This document shows, piece by piece, positions 23,490 through 32,774 of a DNA stretch of 33,526 nt (the stretch's first letter is position 1; every line of letters starts with the position of its first letter). The stretch is taken from positions 1 through 33,526 of the forward strand of contig JBOGWB010000103.1 in assembly GCA_050693035.1 (NCBI GenBank), written 5' to 3'. The notes below the pieces were generated by a model. It did not search any database, was not told where the DNA came from, and was given only the letters and a program-made list of their open reading frames with translations. This DNA is from DASYVD01 sp050693035. GTDB lineage: Bacteria; Actinomycetota; UBA4738; CALAEC01. A program made the translations under genes and the position numbers.

Positions 23490-24737
23490 GTGGACGAAGG
23501 CCGGGGGGCGCAGGGGGGCTTCCGGCTCGCCCTGTCGCTGCTGGGACGGAACCGAGACTTCCGACGGCTCTACTTCGCCCAGCTCGTCTCCTTTGGAGGC
23601 GATTGGTTCGCCACCGTTGCCCTGGTCGGCCTGGTGTTCGACCTGACCGGGTCGGCAGCCATCACGGCGCTCGCCCTGTCCATCCAGCTCCTGGGGTTCG
23701 CCCTGTTCACTCCACTGGGGGGCTATCTCGCCGACCGCGCCAACCGCCAGCGGTTGATGGTGATCGCCGACGTGACCCGGGCCGTCCTGGCCCTCGGCCT
23801 GCTGTTCGTCGACAGCCCCGGTGAAGTCTGGCTGGCGCTTGCACTCGTCGGCGGGATCTCCGCCCTGGGGGCAGTGTTCGAGCCCGCCTCGTCGGCTTCT
23901 GTTCCGAACCTGGTCGACCGGAAGGACCTTCCCGTCGCCAACGCCCTGGTGGGGTCGGCGTGGGGAATGATGCTCGCCGTCGGAGGGGCCCTCGGCGGGT
24001 TGGTCGCAGCCACGCTCGGACGGGACGCGGCGTTCGTCGGCGATGCCATGTCATTCGGGCTCTCGGCGGGCCTCCTGGTGGGCATCCGCCGACCCTTCGC
24101 CGAGGCTCGCGTCGACCGCGAGCACGCCGGGATGCTCGATGCGTTGGCCGAGACGTTCCGCTACGCACGACGGGATCACCGCGTGCTGGCCCTTCTCACG
24201 GTCAAGGGCGGGTTCGGCCTGGGGGCGGGGGTGATTGGGCTCCTGCCGGTGTTCGCTCTGGAGGTCTTCCGCGCCGGCGACCGAGGGACCGGCATCCTAT
24301 TCGCGTTCCGTGGGATCGGGGCCTTGATCGGCCCGTTCATCGCCCGGCGGTTCACCCGGGACCTCCCGGGGGTGCTGCTCGGATGCAGCCTGGCCATGGT
24401 GACCTACGGGGTGTTCTACGGCCTCTTCCCCCTGTCCGGAAGCCTGCTGGTGGCCGCCACCCTCGCCATGCTGGCCCACCTGGGCGGTGGTGCGCAGTGG
24501 ACGCTCTCCACGTACGGCCTGCAGACCGTGGTGCCCGACTTCATTCGCGGCCGCGTGTTCTCCTTCGACTACGGGCTCGTGACCCTCACCCTGGCGGTGT
24601 CGATCTTCATCTCGGGCTGGGCTGCCGACCACGTGGGGCCGCGAGCGGTCATGTACGGTCTCGCCGGGGTGTCGATCCTCTACGCGCTGGTGTGGACGGT
24701 CCTCACGAGGCGGATCCGCCAGTCGGCGGAGGTGTGA
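23490..24737 (+). CDS. MFS transporter, EntS-like exporter family
   Basis: 415 residues with about twelve hydrophobic helices. It begins after a short cytoplasmic tail, FRLALSLLGRNRDFRRLYFAQ then VSFGGDWFATVALVGLVFDL, and has the MFS loop motif GGYLADRANRQRLM after helix 2. RDAAFVGDAMSFGLSAGLL and FAFRGIGALIGPFIARR also fit the MFS_3/EntS group, whose members export siderophores or drugs. The substrate is unknown. GTG 23490 is the first start that allows the N-terminal tail; its Shine-Dalgarno is weak. The last 35 nt overlap, tail to tail, the end of the lemA-like gene. Confidence 0.87.
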   Translation: MDEGRGAQGGFRLALSLLGRNRDFRRLYFAQLVSFGGDWFATVALVGLVFDLTGSAAITALALSIQLLGFALFTPLGGYLADRANRQRLMVIADVTRAVLALGLLFVDSPGEVWLALALVGGISALGAVFEPASSASVPNLVDRKDLPVANALVGSAWGMMLAVGGALGGLVAATLGRDAAFVGDAMSFGLSAGLLVGIRRPFAEARVDREHAGMLDALAETFRYARRDHRVLALLTVKGGFGLGAGVIGLLPVFALEVFRAGDRGTGILFAFRGIGALIGPFIARRFTRDLPGVLLGCSLAMVTYGVFYGLFPLSGSLLVAATLAMLAHLGGGAQWTLSTYGLQTVVPDFIRGRVFSFDYGLVTLTLAVSIFISGWAADHVGPRAVMYGLAGVSILYALVWTVLTRRIRQSAEV

Positions 24738-25311
24738 AGTCCACCCGGGGAGCCTCCTCCACCTGTTCCCGCATCGCCGGCTCGACCTCGAAGAACTCCT
24801 CTTCCTCGAAGTTGAAGACCGAGGCGACGAGGTTCGACGGGACCGACTGGACCCGGTTGTTGTAGTCCCGCACGTTCGCGTTGTAGAACCGCCGGGAAGC
24901 CTGGATCCGGTCCTCCGTGTTGCCCAGCTCCTGCTGGAGCGACAAGAAGTTCTCGTTCGCCCGCAGCTGTGGGTAGTTCTCGGCCACGGCGAACAGCTGA
25001 CGAAGGGCGGCCACCAGCGGCCCTTCGGCAGCGGCCTGCTCGGCGGGGGAGCCGGTGGCCGCGGCGGCGGCGGCCCGGGCCCGAGTGACGTTCTCGAACG
25101 TCTCTCGCTCGTGCGAGGCGTAGCCCCTCACGGTCTCGACCAGGTTCGGGATCAGGTCGTAACGTCGGCGGAGCTCCGTGTCGATGTTGGCGAAGGCGTC
25201 GCGGATCAGGTTTCGCTGCGAGACGAACCGGTTGTACGAGACCATCACCCACAACGCCACGAGGACGAGGAGGGCCAAGAATGCGATCAGGATCACCAGT
25301 TCAGGACTCAC
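24703..25311 (-). CDS. LemA family protein
   Basis: 202 residues. One N-terminal membrane helix (ELVILIAFLALLVLVALWVM) is followed by a long helical domain with the LemA signature YNRFVSQRNLIRDAFANID, RRRYDLIPNLVETVRGYA and RRFYNANVRDYNNRVQSVPS. The tail is Pro/Gly-rich. GTG 25311 is chosen because GGAAGGAGG lies just before it. The longer form from 25326 would place that site inside the coding region. The start overlaps the stop of the upstream membrane gene by 11 nt, so the two are coupled. LemA proteins are widespread with no settled function, often next to membrane proteases or DUF3137-type proteins. The 3' end overlaps the MFS gene by 35 nt. Confidence 0.92.
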   Translation of the reverse strand: MSPELVILIAFLALLVLVALWVMVSYNRFVSQRNLIRDAFANIDTELRRRYDLIPNLVETVRGYASHERETFENVTRARAAAAAATGSPAEQAAAEGPLVAALRQLFAVAENYPQLRANENFLSLQQELGNTEDRIQASRRFYNANVRDYNNRVQSVPSNLVASVFNFEEEEFFEVEPAMREQVEEAPRVDFTPPPTGGSAS

Positions 25312-26005
25312 GCTCCTCCTTCCCACCGATCCCGTAGAGGCTGAGGGCCACCCGCGGGAGGCGCTCCCGGAACCCCGCCACGGAGCCTATCAAAGGTAGC
25401 AGGCGCCTCGGTCGAACTCGCTCATGGTAGGCCAGGATCCACTTTCCGACGACCTCGAACGAGACCGGGCGCTCCAGCGCCAGGAACCAGCGGACCATCC
25501 TGGCGTCGATCAGCTCGTAGGCGAACCTGCGCTCGGAGGCAAGCACCTGGTAGCGCCGGTTGAACTCTTCCGACTCCATCTCGATATCCGAGAAGCCGAC
25601 GTGGTCGGCGAGGCGGCTCAAGAACCCTTCGGGGAAGACTCGCAGCCGCGGGAAGGCGGCGTCGGCGACCTCCACCATCGCACAGCTGAACCGGCGGGAG
25701 ACGCGGTGCTTCCACCACCAATTCGTGGGGTTCCTGACCTCCTCGTAGTAGGCGAAGTCGAACACCGTGATGGGGGTGCCCTGCCAGGATCCCCAGGCCA
25801 CGTTGTCCGCACGACGCCCGACCCCCCTCGTGAACAGCCTGAAAGGAAGGCTCGGCAACCCGAAGGGATCCGACCGCGAGTATCGGAATCCGAGATTCGC
25901 GGCGAACGTCACGAAGTCGAGCCGCCGCTGGGCCCGCAGGTACAGCGACAAGCCCGCCCCGATAAGCAGTCCCACGAAGACGACAGCCTGGAAGAGCAAT
26001 TCCAC
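25301..26005 (-). CDS. single-pass membrane protein, DUF3137-like
   Basis: 234 residues. An N-terminal helix (LLFQAVVFVGLLIGAGLSLY) is followed by a soluble domain with GFRYSRSDPFG, the AWGSWQGTPITVFDFAYYEE strand pair, CAMVEVADAAFPRLRVFPEG, MESEEFNRRYQVLASERRFA and LIDARMVRWFLAL. This order resembles DUF3137 proteins, which are common LemA partners, but I cannot confirm it by search. The GTG start at 26005 has a weak Shine-Dalgarno. It overlaps the LemA gene by 11 nt and lies 69 nt downstream of clpB. A joint envelope role with LemA is inferred. Confidence 0.75.
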   Translation of the reverse strand: MELLFQAVVFVGLLIGAGLSLYLRAQRRLDFVTFAANLGFRYSRSDPFGLPSLPFRLFTRGVGRRADNVAWGSWQGTPITVFDFAYYEEVRNPTNWWWKHRVSRRFSCAMVEVADAAFPRLRVFPEGFLSRLADHVGFSDIEMESEEFNRRYQVLASERRFAYELIDARMVRWFLALERPVSFEVVGKWILAYHERVRPRRLLPLIGSVAGFRERLPRVALSLYGIGGKEERES

Positions 26006-26074
26006 GCTGGGACTATCGGCGGCCTCGTGGTCGACCTCAAGGCTCGCACCGTGAGGTGGCCGAGAGCCGTCGAC

Positions 26075-28672
26075 CTACCTCGCCGGCACGGCCTCCCCGG
26101 GCCGGAACACCAGCCCCTCCCCGTCGCGGTCGATCTCGATCACGCTTCCCGCGACGAGGTCCCCGGCCAGAAGGCTCTGGGCCAGCACGTCGGCGACTTC
26201 CCGCTGGATGAGACGCTTGAGGGGACGGGCCCCGAAGCTCGGGTCATAGCCCTTCTCGGCGAGGTATTCCCGAGCGGCGGCGCTGAGGCGCAGCCCGAGC
26301 CGTTTGGCCGCCAGCCGATCCTGGAGCTCACGGACCTGGATATCCACGATGGACGCGATCTCGTCCTTGCCCAGCGGGTCGAAGATGATGGTCTCGTCCA
26401 CGCGGTTCAAGAACTCAGGCCGGAACGTCTGGTAGACCTCCTCGACCACGCGCTGTCGCCGTTCCTCGGGAGACAAGCGTTCCTCGAAGAACCACCGGCT
26501 CCCCAAGTTCGAGGTCATGATGACCACCGCGTTCTTGAAGTCCACGGTCCTTCCTTGACCGTCGGTTAGTCGTCCCTCGTCCAGGACCTGAAGGAGGATG
26601 TTGAAGGCGTCCTGATGTGCCTTCTCGATCTCGTCGAGGAGGATCACGGAGTACGGTCGGCGGCGGATGGCCTCGGTCAGCTGACCGCCTTCCTCGTAGC
26701 CCACGTATCCTGGGGGTGCTCCGATGAGCCGGGCCACGGCGTGGCGCTCCTGATACTCGCTCATATCGATGCGGACCATGGCCCGCTCGTCGTCGAACAG
26801 GAACTCGGCGAGGGCCCGAGCCAGTTCGGTCTTCCCGACTCCCGTGGGCCCGAGGAAGATGAACGACCCGATGGGACGGTCGGGGTCGGAGAGGCCGGCG
26901 CGGGCCCGGCGGATGGCGCTGGCCACCGCGGCGACCGCCTCGTCCTGGCCCACGACCCGCTCGTGGATCGCCTCCTCCATCCGCATCAGCTTGCCCGTCT
27001 CCCCTTCCATCAGGCGGGATACCGGGATCCCCGTCCAGGTCGAGACGACCTCGGCCACGTCTTCCTCGTCGACCTCCTCCTTGAGCATCTTGCGCTGGGA
27101 CTGGGCCTCCTCGAGATTCTTGTTCTCCGCCTCGAGCTCCCGCTCCAGCTCGACCAAGCGCCCATAGCGGAGCTCGGCGGCACGCTCGAGGTTGCCGTCG
27201 CGCTCGGCCCGCTCGGCTTCCTGCCGGGCCTCCTCGATCTCCGACTTGAGCGCTCTGATCCGCGTGATGTGGGCCTTCTCTTCCTCCCAGTGCGCCTTCA
27301 TCCCCGAGAGCAGCTCGTTCAGGTCCGCGAGCTCCCGCTCCAGCTTCTCCAACCGCTCCAGCGAGGAGGGATCCGTCTCCTTCTTCAGCGCGGCGCGCTC
27401 GATCTCGAGCTGCTTGACTCGCCGGTCGATCTCGTCGATCTCCGTGGGCATCGAGTCGATCTCGATCCGCAGCCTGCTCCCCGACTCGTCGATCAGATCG
27501 ATGGCCTTGTCCGGAAGGAACCGGCCGCTGATGTACCTGTCCGACAGGAGCGCCGCGGCCACCAGCGCGTCGTCCTTGATCCGGACACCGTGGTGGACTT
27601 CGTAGCGCTCCTTGAGGCCCCGCAGGATGGCGATCGTGTGCTCGACCGACGGAGGGGCCACGAACACCGGCTGGAACCGGCGCTCCAGCGCCGGATCTTT
27701 CTCGACGTGCTGGCGGTACTCGTCCAGAGTGGTGGCGCCGATGGCGCGCAGCTCCCCCCTGGCCAGCATGGGCTTGATGAGGTCGCCGCCGCCCACTGCC
27801 CCTTCGGCCGCTCCCGCGCCCACCACGGTGTGCAGCTCGTCGATGAACGTCACGATCTCCCCATCCGACTCGGAGATCTCCTTGAGGACCGCCTTGAACC
27901 GTTCCTCGAACTCTCCGCGGTACTTCGATCCCGCCACGAGGGCCCCGATGTCGAGGGCCACGATGCGCTTGCCTTTCAGCCCCTCGGGGATGTCGCCAGC
28001 GACGATCCTCTGCGCCAGCCCTTCGACGATTGCCGTCTTGCCCACGCCCGGCTCCCCGATCAACACGGGGTTGTTCTTCGTCCTGCGGGACAGCACCTGG
28101 ATGACCCGGCGGATCTCGTGGTCCCTGCCGATCACCGGGTCGAGCCGACCCTTTCGGGCCAGGTCGGTGAGGTCACGCCCGTATCGTTCCAGGGCCTGGT
28201 ACTTGTCCTCCGGAGTCTCGTCCGTGACCCGCTGGCGGCCTCGGACGTCGGCCAGCGATGACAACACGCGGTCTCGCGTGAGGCCGGCGTCCTGGAGCAT
28301 CCGCGGGATATCCGCTCCGCCCTCCAGCATCGCCAGGAGGAGGTGCTCGGTGGAGATGTACTCGTCCGTCAGCGACTCGGCCTCGCTGGCGGCCCGCTCC
28401 AGGACATGCTTGGCAGCGGGAGCGAGGAAGACATCCTCACTCCCTCCGAACACTTTGGGGATCCGCTCCAGTCGTTCCTCCAGCTGGTCCCGCAGACTCC
28501 GGGGGGAGACTCCCAGCGAATGCAGGAGCGGGAAGACCACGCCGTCGGGGTCGGAGAGGAGCGCGTGGAGGAGATGCTCCGGCTCGACCTGCTGGTGGCT
28601 CCGGGCCCGGGCCTGCCGTTCCGCCTCGGCGAGGGCTTCTCTCGATTTGAGGGTCAGTCTGTTGATGTCCAT
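26075..28672 (-). CDS. clpB: ATP-dependent disaggregase ClpB
   Basis: 865 residues, full-length ClpB. A Clp_N double repeat (residues 3-145) is followed by NBD1 with Walker A GEPGVGKT at 206-213 and Walker B VTFIDELHT, a long charged coiled-coil middle domain (QLEIERAALKKE...LEEAQSQRKML), and NBD2 with GPTGVGKT at 608-615, VILLDEIEKAHQD and a sensor-2 GARPLKR near the end. The coiled-coil middle domain separates it from ClpA and ClpC. It works with DnaK/DnaJ/GrpE to dissolve aggregates. ATG 28672 (MDINRLTLKS) has GAGGTGA just before it; GTG 28678 would also overlap the hspR stop. It is last gene of the chaperone operon. Confidence 0.97.
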   Translation of the reverse strand: MDINRLTLKSREALAEAERQARARSHQQVEPEHLLHALLSDPDGVVFPLLHSLGVSPRSLRDQLEERLERIPKVFGGSEDVFLAPAAKHVLERAASEAESLTDEYISTEHLLLAMLEGGADIPRMLQDAGLTRDRVLSSLADVRGRQRVTDETPEDKYQALERYGRDLTDLARKGRLDPVIGRDHEIRRVIQVLSRRTKNNPVLIGEPGVGKTAIVEGLAQRIVAGDIPEGLKGKRIVALDIGALVAGSKYRGEFEERFKAVLKEISESDGEIVTFIDELHTVVGAGAAEGAVGGGDLIKPMLARGELRAIGATTLDEYRQHVEKDPALERRFQPVFVAPPSVEHTIAILRGLKERYEVHHGVRIKDDALVAAALLSDRYISGRFLPDKAIDLIDESGSRLRIEIDSMPTEIDEIDRRVKQLEIERAALKKETDPSSLERLEKLERELADLNELLSGMKAHWEEEKAHITRIRALKSEIEEARQEAERAERDGNLERAAELRYGRLVELERELEAENKNLEEAQSQRKMLKEEVDEEDVAEVVSTWTGIPVSRLMEGETGKLMRMEEAIHERVVGQDEAVAAVASAIRRARAGLSDPDRPIGSFIFLGPTGVGKTELARALAEFLFDDERAMVRIDMSEYQERHAVARLIGAPPGYVGYEEGGQLTEAIRRRPYSVILLDEIEKAHQDAFNILLQVLDEGRLTDGQGRTVDFKNAVVIMTSNLGSRWFFEERLSPEERRQRVVEEVYQTFRPEFLNRVDETIIFDPLGKDEIASIVDIQVRELQDRLAAKRLGLRLSAAAREYLAEKGYDPSFGARPLKRLIQREVADVLAQSLLAGDLVAGSVIEIDRDGEGLVFRPGEAVPAR

Positions 28673-28674
28673 GC

Positions 28675-29115
28675 TCACCTCGTCAGCGGGCCGGCGCCGG
28701 GACCGCCGGCGGTTCCCTCCCACGGCAGCGGCCTGATGCTGGAGAGCGGGACGAGGTCGCCACGATACCGCTGTCGCATCCGCTCGGCCTCCTCGCGCAA
28801 CCGGCGGCGGGCTCGCTCGGCCTCCCGTTCCACATCGTCCATCTGCCGGCGAACCCGCTCCAGCTCGGCCTGGAGCTCGATGACCAACTTCACGCCTGCC
28901 AGGTTGACCCCGCGCTGCGTCAAGCGCTGGATGGTTCGCAGCCGCTGGATGTCTCGCTCCGAGTACCGGCGCGTGTTCCCAGCCGTCCGGGCGGGGTGCA
29001 GCAGTCCCTTCCGCTCGTAGATGCGGAGCGTCTGAGGATGGACGCCGGCGAGCTCGGCCGCAACGCTGATGATGTACACCCCCCGGTCATCCCTTCTCTT
29101 TCTCGGGCTCGCCAT
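28675..29115 (-). CDS. hspR: heat-shock repressor HspR (MerR family)
   Basis: 146 residues. A MerR-type DNA-binding domain: VYIISVAAELAGVHPQTLRI, YERKGLLHPARTAGNTRRYS, then LRTIQRLTQRGVNLAGVKLV. A long Arg/Glu helix and a Pro/Gly-rich tail follow. HspR represses dnaK and clpB operons with DnaK as co-repressor in actinobacteria, so this operon probably controls itself. ATG 29115 has AGGAGAGAGGA upstream. It lies 13 nt after dnaJ, and its stop is within 2 nt of the clpB start. Confidence 0.95.
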   Translation of the reverse strand: MASPRKRRDDRGVYIISVAAELAGVHPQTLRIYERKGLLHPARTAGNTRRYSERDIQRLRTIQRLTQRGVNLAGVKLVIELQAELERVRRQMDDVEREAERARRRLREEAERMRQRYRGDLVPLSSIRPLPWEGTAGGPGAGPLTR

Positions 29116-29128
29116 TCCTCTCTCCTCG

Positions 29129-30268
29129 CTAGGTGTCGTTTCCCCATGCGGGCCGAGGGCTCTCGGTGTGAGCCTCCCGGAACTGCTCGAGGAGCTCTCG
29201 CTCCTGCTTCGACAACCGCTTTGGCACTTCGACCGTCACCGTCACCAGGAGGTCGCCTCGGTCGCCGCCCGGCTTCGAGACGCCGTGGCTCCGAAGACGG
29301 AACGTCTTGCCGCTGTCGGTTCCCGGAGGGACCCGCAGCGTCACCGTTCCGTTCAACGTGGGCACCTTGACGTCCGTCCCCAGAGCCGCCTCGGGGAAGG
29401 TGAGCGGCACGCTCAGCGTGAGGTTCGAGCCCTGCCGGCCGAAGAATCGGTGCGGTGCCACGTGCACCACGACGAAGAGGTCCCCCGGCTCGCCCCCGGG
29501 CGGGCCGGGCTCACCGCGAGCCGACACGCGGATGCGAGCGCCGTCCTCGATCCCGGGAGGGATCTTCACCTTGAGAGAGCGGCTCGACCGGGTCCGGCCG
29601 CTGCCGCCACAGGTCTGGCACGGAGCCTCGATCAGGCGCCCCGACCCGCCGCAGATGCCACACGTGCGGGTCAGCGAGAACGGGCCCTGGTCCACTGCGA
29701 CGGCCCCGGTCCCGGAACACTCAGGACAGGTGGTGACGGGGGTGCCCGGCGAAGCCCCGGTGCCGCCGCAGGTCTCGCACCGGGCCGCTCCCGCCACCCG
29801 CACGGAGACGGTGGCGCCCTTCGCGGCCTCTTCGAAGGTGATGCGGACGTTGGTCTCGAGGTCGGCTCCCCTTCGGCGAGCCGTCCGGCTGCGGGCCCGG
29901 GCTCCGGCCGGGCCGCCGGCCCCCCCGCCGAACAGGTTGAACAGGTCCCCGAAGGATTCCTCGAACCCGAAGTCCTCGAACCGGACCCGGGCGCCGCCCG
30001 GTCCGCCGAAACCCGGCCCGAATCCCGCACCGGCCATCTCGCGGACCCGGTCGTATTCCGTTCGCTTCTTCTCGTCGCCGAGGACGTCGTAGGCAGCAGA
30101 GACCTCCTTGAATCGTTCCTCGGCAGACCGGTCGCCGGGGCTCGCGTCGGGATGGAACCTCTGGGCCAGGCGACGGTACGCCTTCCGGATCTCCTGCTGG
30201 GAGGCGTTCTTCGGAATCCCCAGAACGGCGTAGTAGTCCTTCTCCAACCAGTCACGATTGACGCTCAT
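29129..30268 (-). CDS. dnaJ: co-chaperone DnaJ
   Basis: 379 residues. The J domain at 1-75 has HPD at 39-41, followed by a Gly/Phe-rich region (about 80-120). Four zinc-binding repeats follow: CETCGGTG (164), CPECSGTG (181), CGICGGSG (203) and CQTCGGSG (217). The C-terminal beta domains (LKVKIPPGIEDGARIRVS, VPLTFPEAALGTDVKVPTL) complete a type I DnaJ. It delivers clients to DnaK and stimulates its ATPase. ATG 30268; it lies 36 nt after grpE. Confidence 0.97.
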   Translation of the reverse strand: MSVNRDWLEKDYYAVLGIPKNASQQEIRKAYRRLAQRFHPDASPGDRSAEERFKEVSAAYDVLGDEKKRTEYDRVREMAGAGFGPGFGGPGGARVRFEDFGFEESFGDLFNLFGGGAGGPAGARARSRTARRRGADLETNVRITFEEAAKGATVSVRVAGAARCETCGGTGASPGTPVTTCPECSGTGAVAVDQGPFSLTRTCGICGGSGRLIEAPCQTCGGSGRTRSSRSLKVKIPPGIEDGARIRVSARGEPGPPGGEPGDLFVVVHVAPHRFFGRQGSNLTLSVPLTFPEAALGTDVKVPTLNGTVTLRVPPGTDSGKTFRLRSHGVSKPGGDRGDLLVTVTVEVPKRLSKQERELLEQFREAHTESPRPAWGNDT

Positions 30269-30304
30269 GGGCTCAGGCGCCCTCCGCTGTCGGTGGGGAA
30301 GACC

Positions 30305-30898
30305 TCACCGCCGGGCCACTTTCACGCCGGCGGGCCGGATGACCCGGCCCTTCAGTCGGTAGCCCGACCGCAACACGTCAGAGACGTAGGGCTCTCCCTC
30401 CCCTCCTTCGGCCTCGAACAACGCCTCGTGCTCGGTGGGGTCGAAGGGCCGGCCGGTCGCGTCGATCCGTTCGAGGCCTTCGGCCCGGAGGATGTCGAGC
30501 AGCTTCGCGTAGACGATCTCCACGCCGCGGAGGAACTTGTCGAAGTCTGGCCGTTGCTCCGCTGCCACCAGGGCCAGCTCGAACTCATCCAGCACCTCGA
30601 GGAGCCGCGACATGATGGGCTCGGAGGCGAACTCCACCGCCCGGGTCTGCTCCCGGAGCATCCGCTTGCGATAGTTCTCGAACTCCGCCTGGAGCCTCTG
30701 GAGGTGCTGGAGGTACTCGGCCGCTTCCGCCCTTGCCGCGGCCAGTTCATCGCCCGCTCCGGCGGTCGGGTCCCCCTGGTTCGCACCCGGGGCGTCGTCT
30801 GGGTCGTGCGGGATGGCCTCCTCCGGCGGCTCAGCCGTCGGCGGATCTCCGTTCCGATGCTCGCCCCGGGTGGGGCGCGTCTTGTCGCCAGGGCTCAC
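30305..30898 (-). CDS. grpE: nucleotide exchange factor GrpE
   Basis: 197 residues. The N-terminal ~50 residues are Pro/Glu/Asp-rich and disordered. A long helix (AAEYLQHLQRLQAEFENYRK) and the C-terminal beta part with LEVLDEFELAL, GVEIVYAKLLDIL, EGLERIDATGRPFDP and RSGYRLKGRVIRPAGVKV are typical of GrpE. It releases ADP from DnaK. The GTG start at 30898 overlaps the dnaK stop by 4 nt (GTGA). Confidence 0.96.
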   Translation of the reverse strand: MSPGDKTRPTRGEHRNGDPPTAEPPEEAIPHDPDDAPGANQGDPTAGAGDELAAARAEAAEYLQHLQRLQAEFENYRKRMLREQTRAVEFASEPIMSRLLEVLDEFELALVAAEQRPDFDKFLRGVEIVYAKLLDILRAEGLERIDATGRPFDPTEHEALFEAEGGEGEPYVSDVLRSGYRLKGRVIRPAGVKVARR

Positions 30899-32745
30899 GA
30901 CTGCCCTTCCTCCTCCACGACCTCGCCCTCAACCACGTCCTCATCGGCGGCCGGGCCGGATCCGGATCCGTCGCCGCCCGCCGCAGCCTGCTGCTGCTGC
31001 TGGGCCTGCTCGTACACGGCCTGGCCCACTCGCTGAAGCGCCTGGAGCAGCTCCTCCGTCTTGGCCCGGATCGCGTCGACGTCCTCACCCTTGAGGGCTT
31101 CCCTGACCTCGGCCACCGCCTTCTCCACGGCCTCCCGGTCGCCCGCCGCGACCTTGTCACCAAGCTCCTTCAAGGTCTTGTCGGCCTGATAGGCCAGGTT
31201 GTCGGCGTCATTGCGAGCCTCTGCTGCCTCGCGGCGACGCCGGTCCTCCTCTGCCGACTGCTCGGCCTCCTTCACCATCCGGTCGATTTCGGCCCTCCGG
31301 AGCGCCGTCCCACCGGTGATGGTCATGGCCTGTTCCTTGCCGGTTGCGGTGTCCTTCGCGGAGACGTTCACGATGCCGTTGGCGTCGATGTCGAAGGTCA
31401 CTTCGATCTGCGGCATCCCTCGGGGCGCCGGGGGGATCCCCATGAGCAGGAACCGGCCGAGGCTCCGCACGCCGGGAGAGGACACCATCTCGCCCTCGCC
31501 CTGCATCACGTGCACCTCGACCTGCGTCTGGCTGTCTTCGGCCGTGGTGAACACCTCGCTCTTTCGGGTCGGGATGGTGGTGTTTCTCTCGATGAGCTTC
31601 GTGAAGATCCGGCCCTTGGTCTCGATGCCGAGCGAGAGCGGGGTGACGTCGAGCAGGAGGATGTCCTTGACCTCGCCCTTGAGCACACCCGCCTGGATGG
31701 CCGCCCCCACTGCCACCACCTCGTCGGGGTTCACTCCCTTGTGCGGCTCCTTGCCCCCGGTGAGCTCCCGGATGAGGTTCTGAATCATCGGCATGCGGGT
31801 GGCCCCGCCGACCAGGATCACGTGATCGATGTCCTTGAGCTCCTTGCCCCAGTCCTTGACCGCTTGCTGGAAGGGGCCCTTGCACGCGTCCACCAGGTCC
31901 TCGGTCATCCGCTCGAACTCGGCCCGGGTGAGCTTCATCTCGAGGTGCAGAGGCCCTTCGCTCGTCGCCGTGACGAAGGGGAGGTTGATGCTGGTCTCGC
32001 TCACGGAGGAGAGCTCGATCTTGGCCTTCTCGGCCGCTTCCTTCAGCCGCTGGAGGGCCATGCGATCCTTCGACAGGTCCACGCCGTGGGCGTTCTTGAA
32101 CTCCTTCACCATCCAGTCGATCACTCGCTGGTCCCAGTCGTCGCCGCCGAGCTGTGTGTTGCCGGCCGTGGACTTGACCTCGAACACGCCCTCCCCGATC
32201 TCGAGCAGGGACACGTCGAAGGTGCCGCCTCCCAGGTCGAAGACCAGGATGGTCTGGTCGTTCTCCTTGTCCAGGCCGTAGGCCAGGGCGGCCGACGTGG
32301 GCTCGTTGATGATCCGCAGGACATCGAGCCCGGCGATCTTCCCCGCCTCCTTGGTCGCCTGCCGCTGGGCGTCGTCGAAGTAGGCGGGAACCGTGACCAC
32401 GGCTTGCGTGACCGAGTCGCCGAGATAGGCCTCGGCATCCCGCTTGAGCTTCATGAGGATCTGGGCGGAGATCTCCTGGGGGGTCCAGTTCTTCCCGTCC
32501 ACCTCGATGGCGGCTTCCTTCCGCCCCATGAGGCGCTTCACTGACCGAACCGTCCGGTCCGGGTTCGTGATCGCCTGCCGCTTGGCCACCTCGCCGACGA
32601 GGATCTCCCCCGTCTTCGAGAAGGCCACGATGGATGGGGTGATGCGTGAGCCCTCGGCGTTCGGGACGACGATGGGCTCCCCAGCCTCGAGGACCCCAAC
32701 CACAGAGTTGGTGGTCCCCAGGTCGATTCCGACCGCTCGAGCCAT
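30895..32745 (-). CDS. dnaK: molecular chaperone DnaK (Hsp70)
   Basis: 616 residues. The ATPase domain begins VGIDLGTTNSVVGVLEAGEP and has VVTVPAYFDDAQRQATKEAG, FDLGGGTFDVSLLE and VILVGGATRMPMI. The substrate domain has LLLDVTPLSLGIETKG and a helical lid. The end is a Gln/Ala and Asp/Glu-rich tail. The gene has strong signals: ATG 32745 with AGGAGGT, a promoter, and operator-like inverted repeats upstream. It is first in dnaK-grpE-dnaJ-hspR-clpB, the usual actinobacterial order. Confidence 0.98.
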   Translation of the reverse strand: MARAVGIDLGTTNSVVGVLEAGEPIVVPNAEGSRITPSIVAFSKTGEILVGEVAKRQAITNPDRTVRSVKRLMGRKEAAIEVDGKNWTPQEISAQILMKLKRDAEAYLGDSVTQAVVTVPAYFDDAQRQATKEAGKIAGLDVLRIINEPTSAALAYGLDKENDQTILVFDLGGGTFDVSLLEIGEGVFEVKSTAGNTQLGGDDWDQRVIDWMVKEFKNAHGVDLSKDRMALQRLKEAAEKAKIELSSVSETSINLPFVTATSEGPLHLEMKLTRAEFERMTEDLVDACKGPFQQAVKDWGKELKDIDHVILVGGATRMPMIQNLIRELTGGKEPHKGVNPDEVVAVGAAIQAGVLKGEVKDILLLDVTPLSLGIETKGRIFTKLIERNTTIPTRKSEVFTTAEDSQTQVEVHVMQGEGEMVSSPGVRSLGRFLLMGIPPAPRGMPQIEVTFDIDANGIVNVSAKDTATGKEQAMTITGGTALRRAEIDRMVKEAEQSAEEDRRRREAAEARNDADNLAYQADKTLKELGDKVAAGDREAVEKAVAEVREALKGEDVDAIRAKTEELLQALQRVGQAVYEQAQQQQQAAAGGDGSGSGPAADEDVVEGEVVEEEGQS

Positions 32746-32774
32746 TCAAAACCTCCTGGTAGATGTGGAGCGCG

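Noticed and set aside
26615..28261. 548-codon plus-strand open frame across clpB
   Set aside because: It mirrors the clpB codons and is low-complexity Leu/Val/Asp/Arg. No family features; clpB on the other strand is certain.
30733..32544. 603-codon plus-strand open frame across grpE and dnaK
   Set aside because: An antisense shadow of dnaK, with biased composition and no ribosome-binding site.
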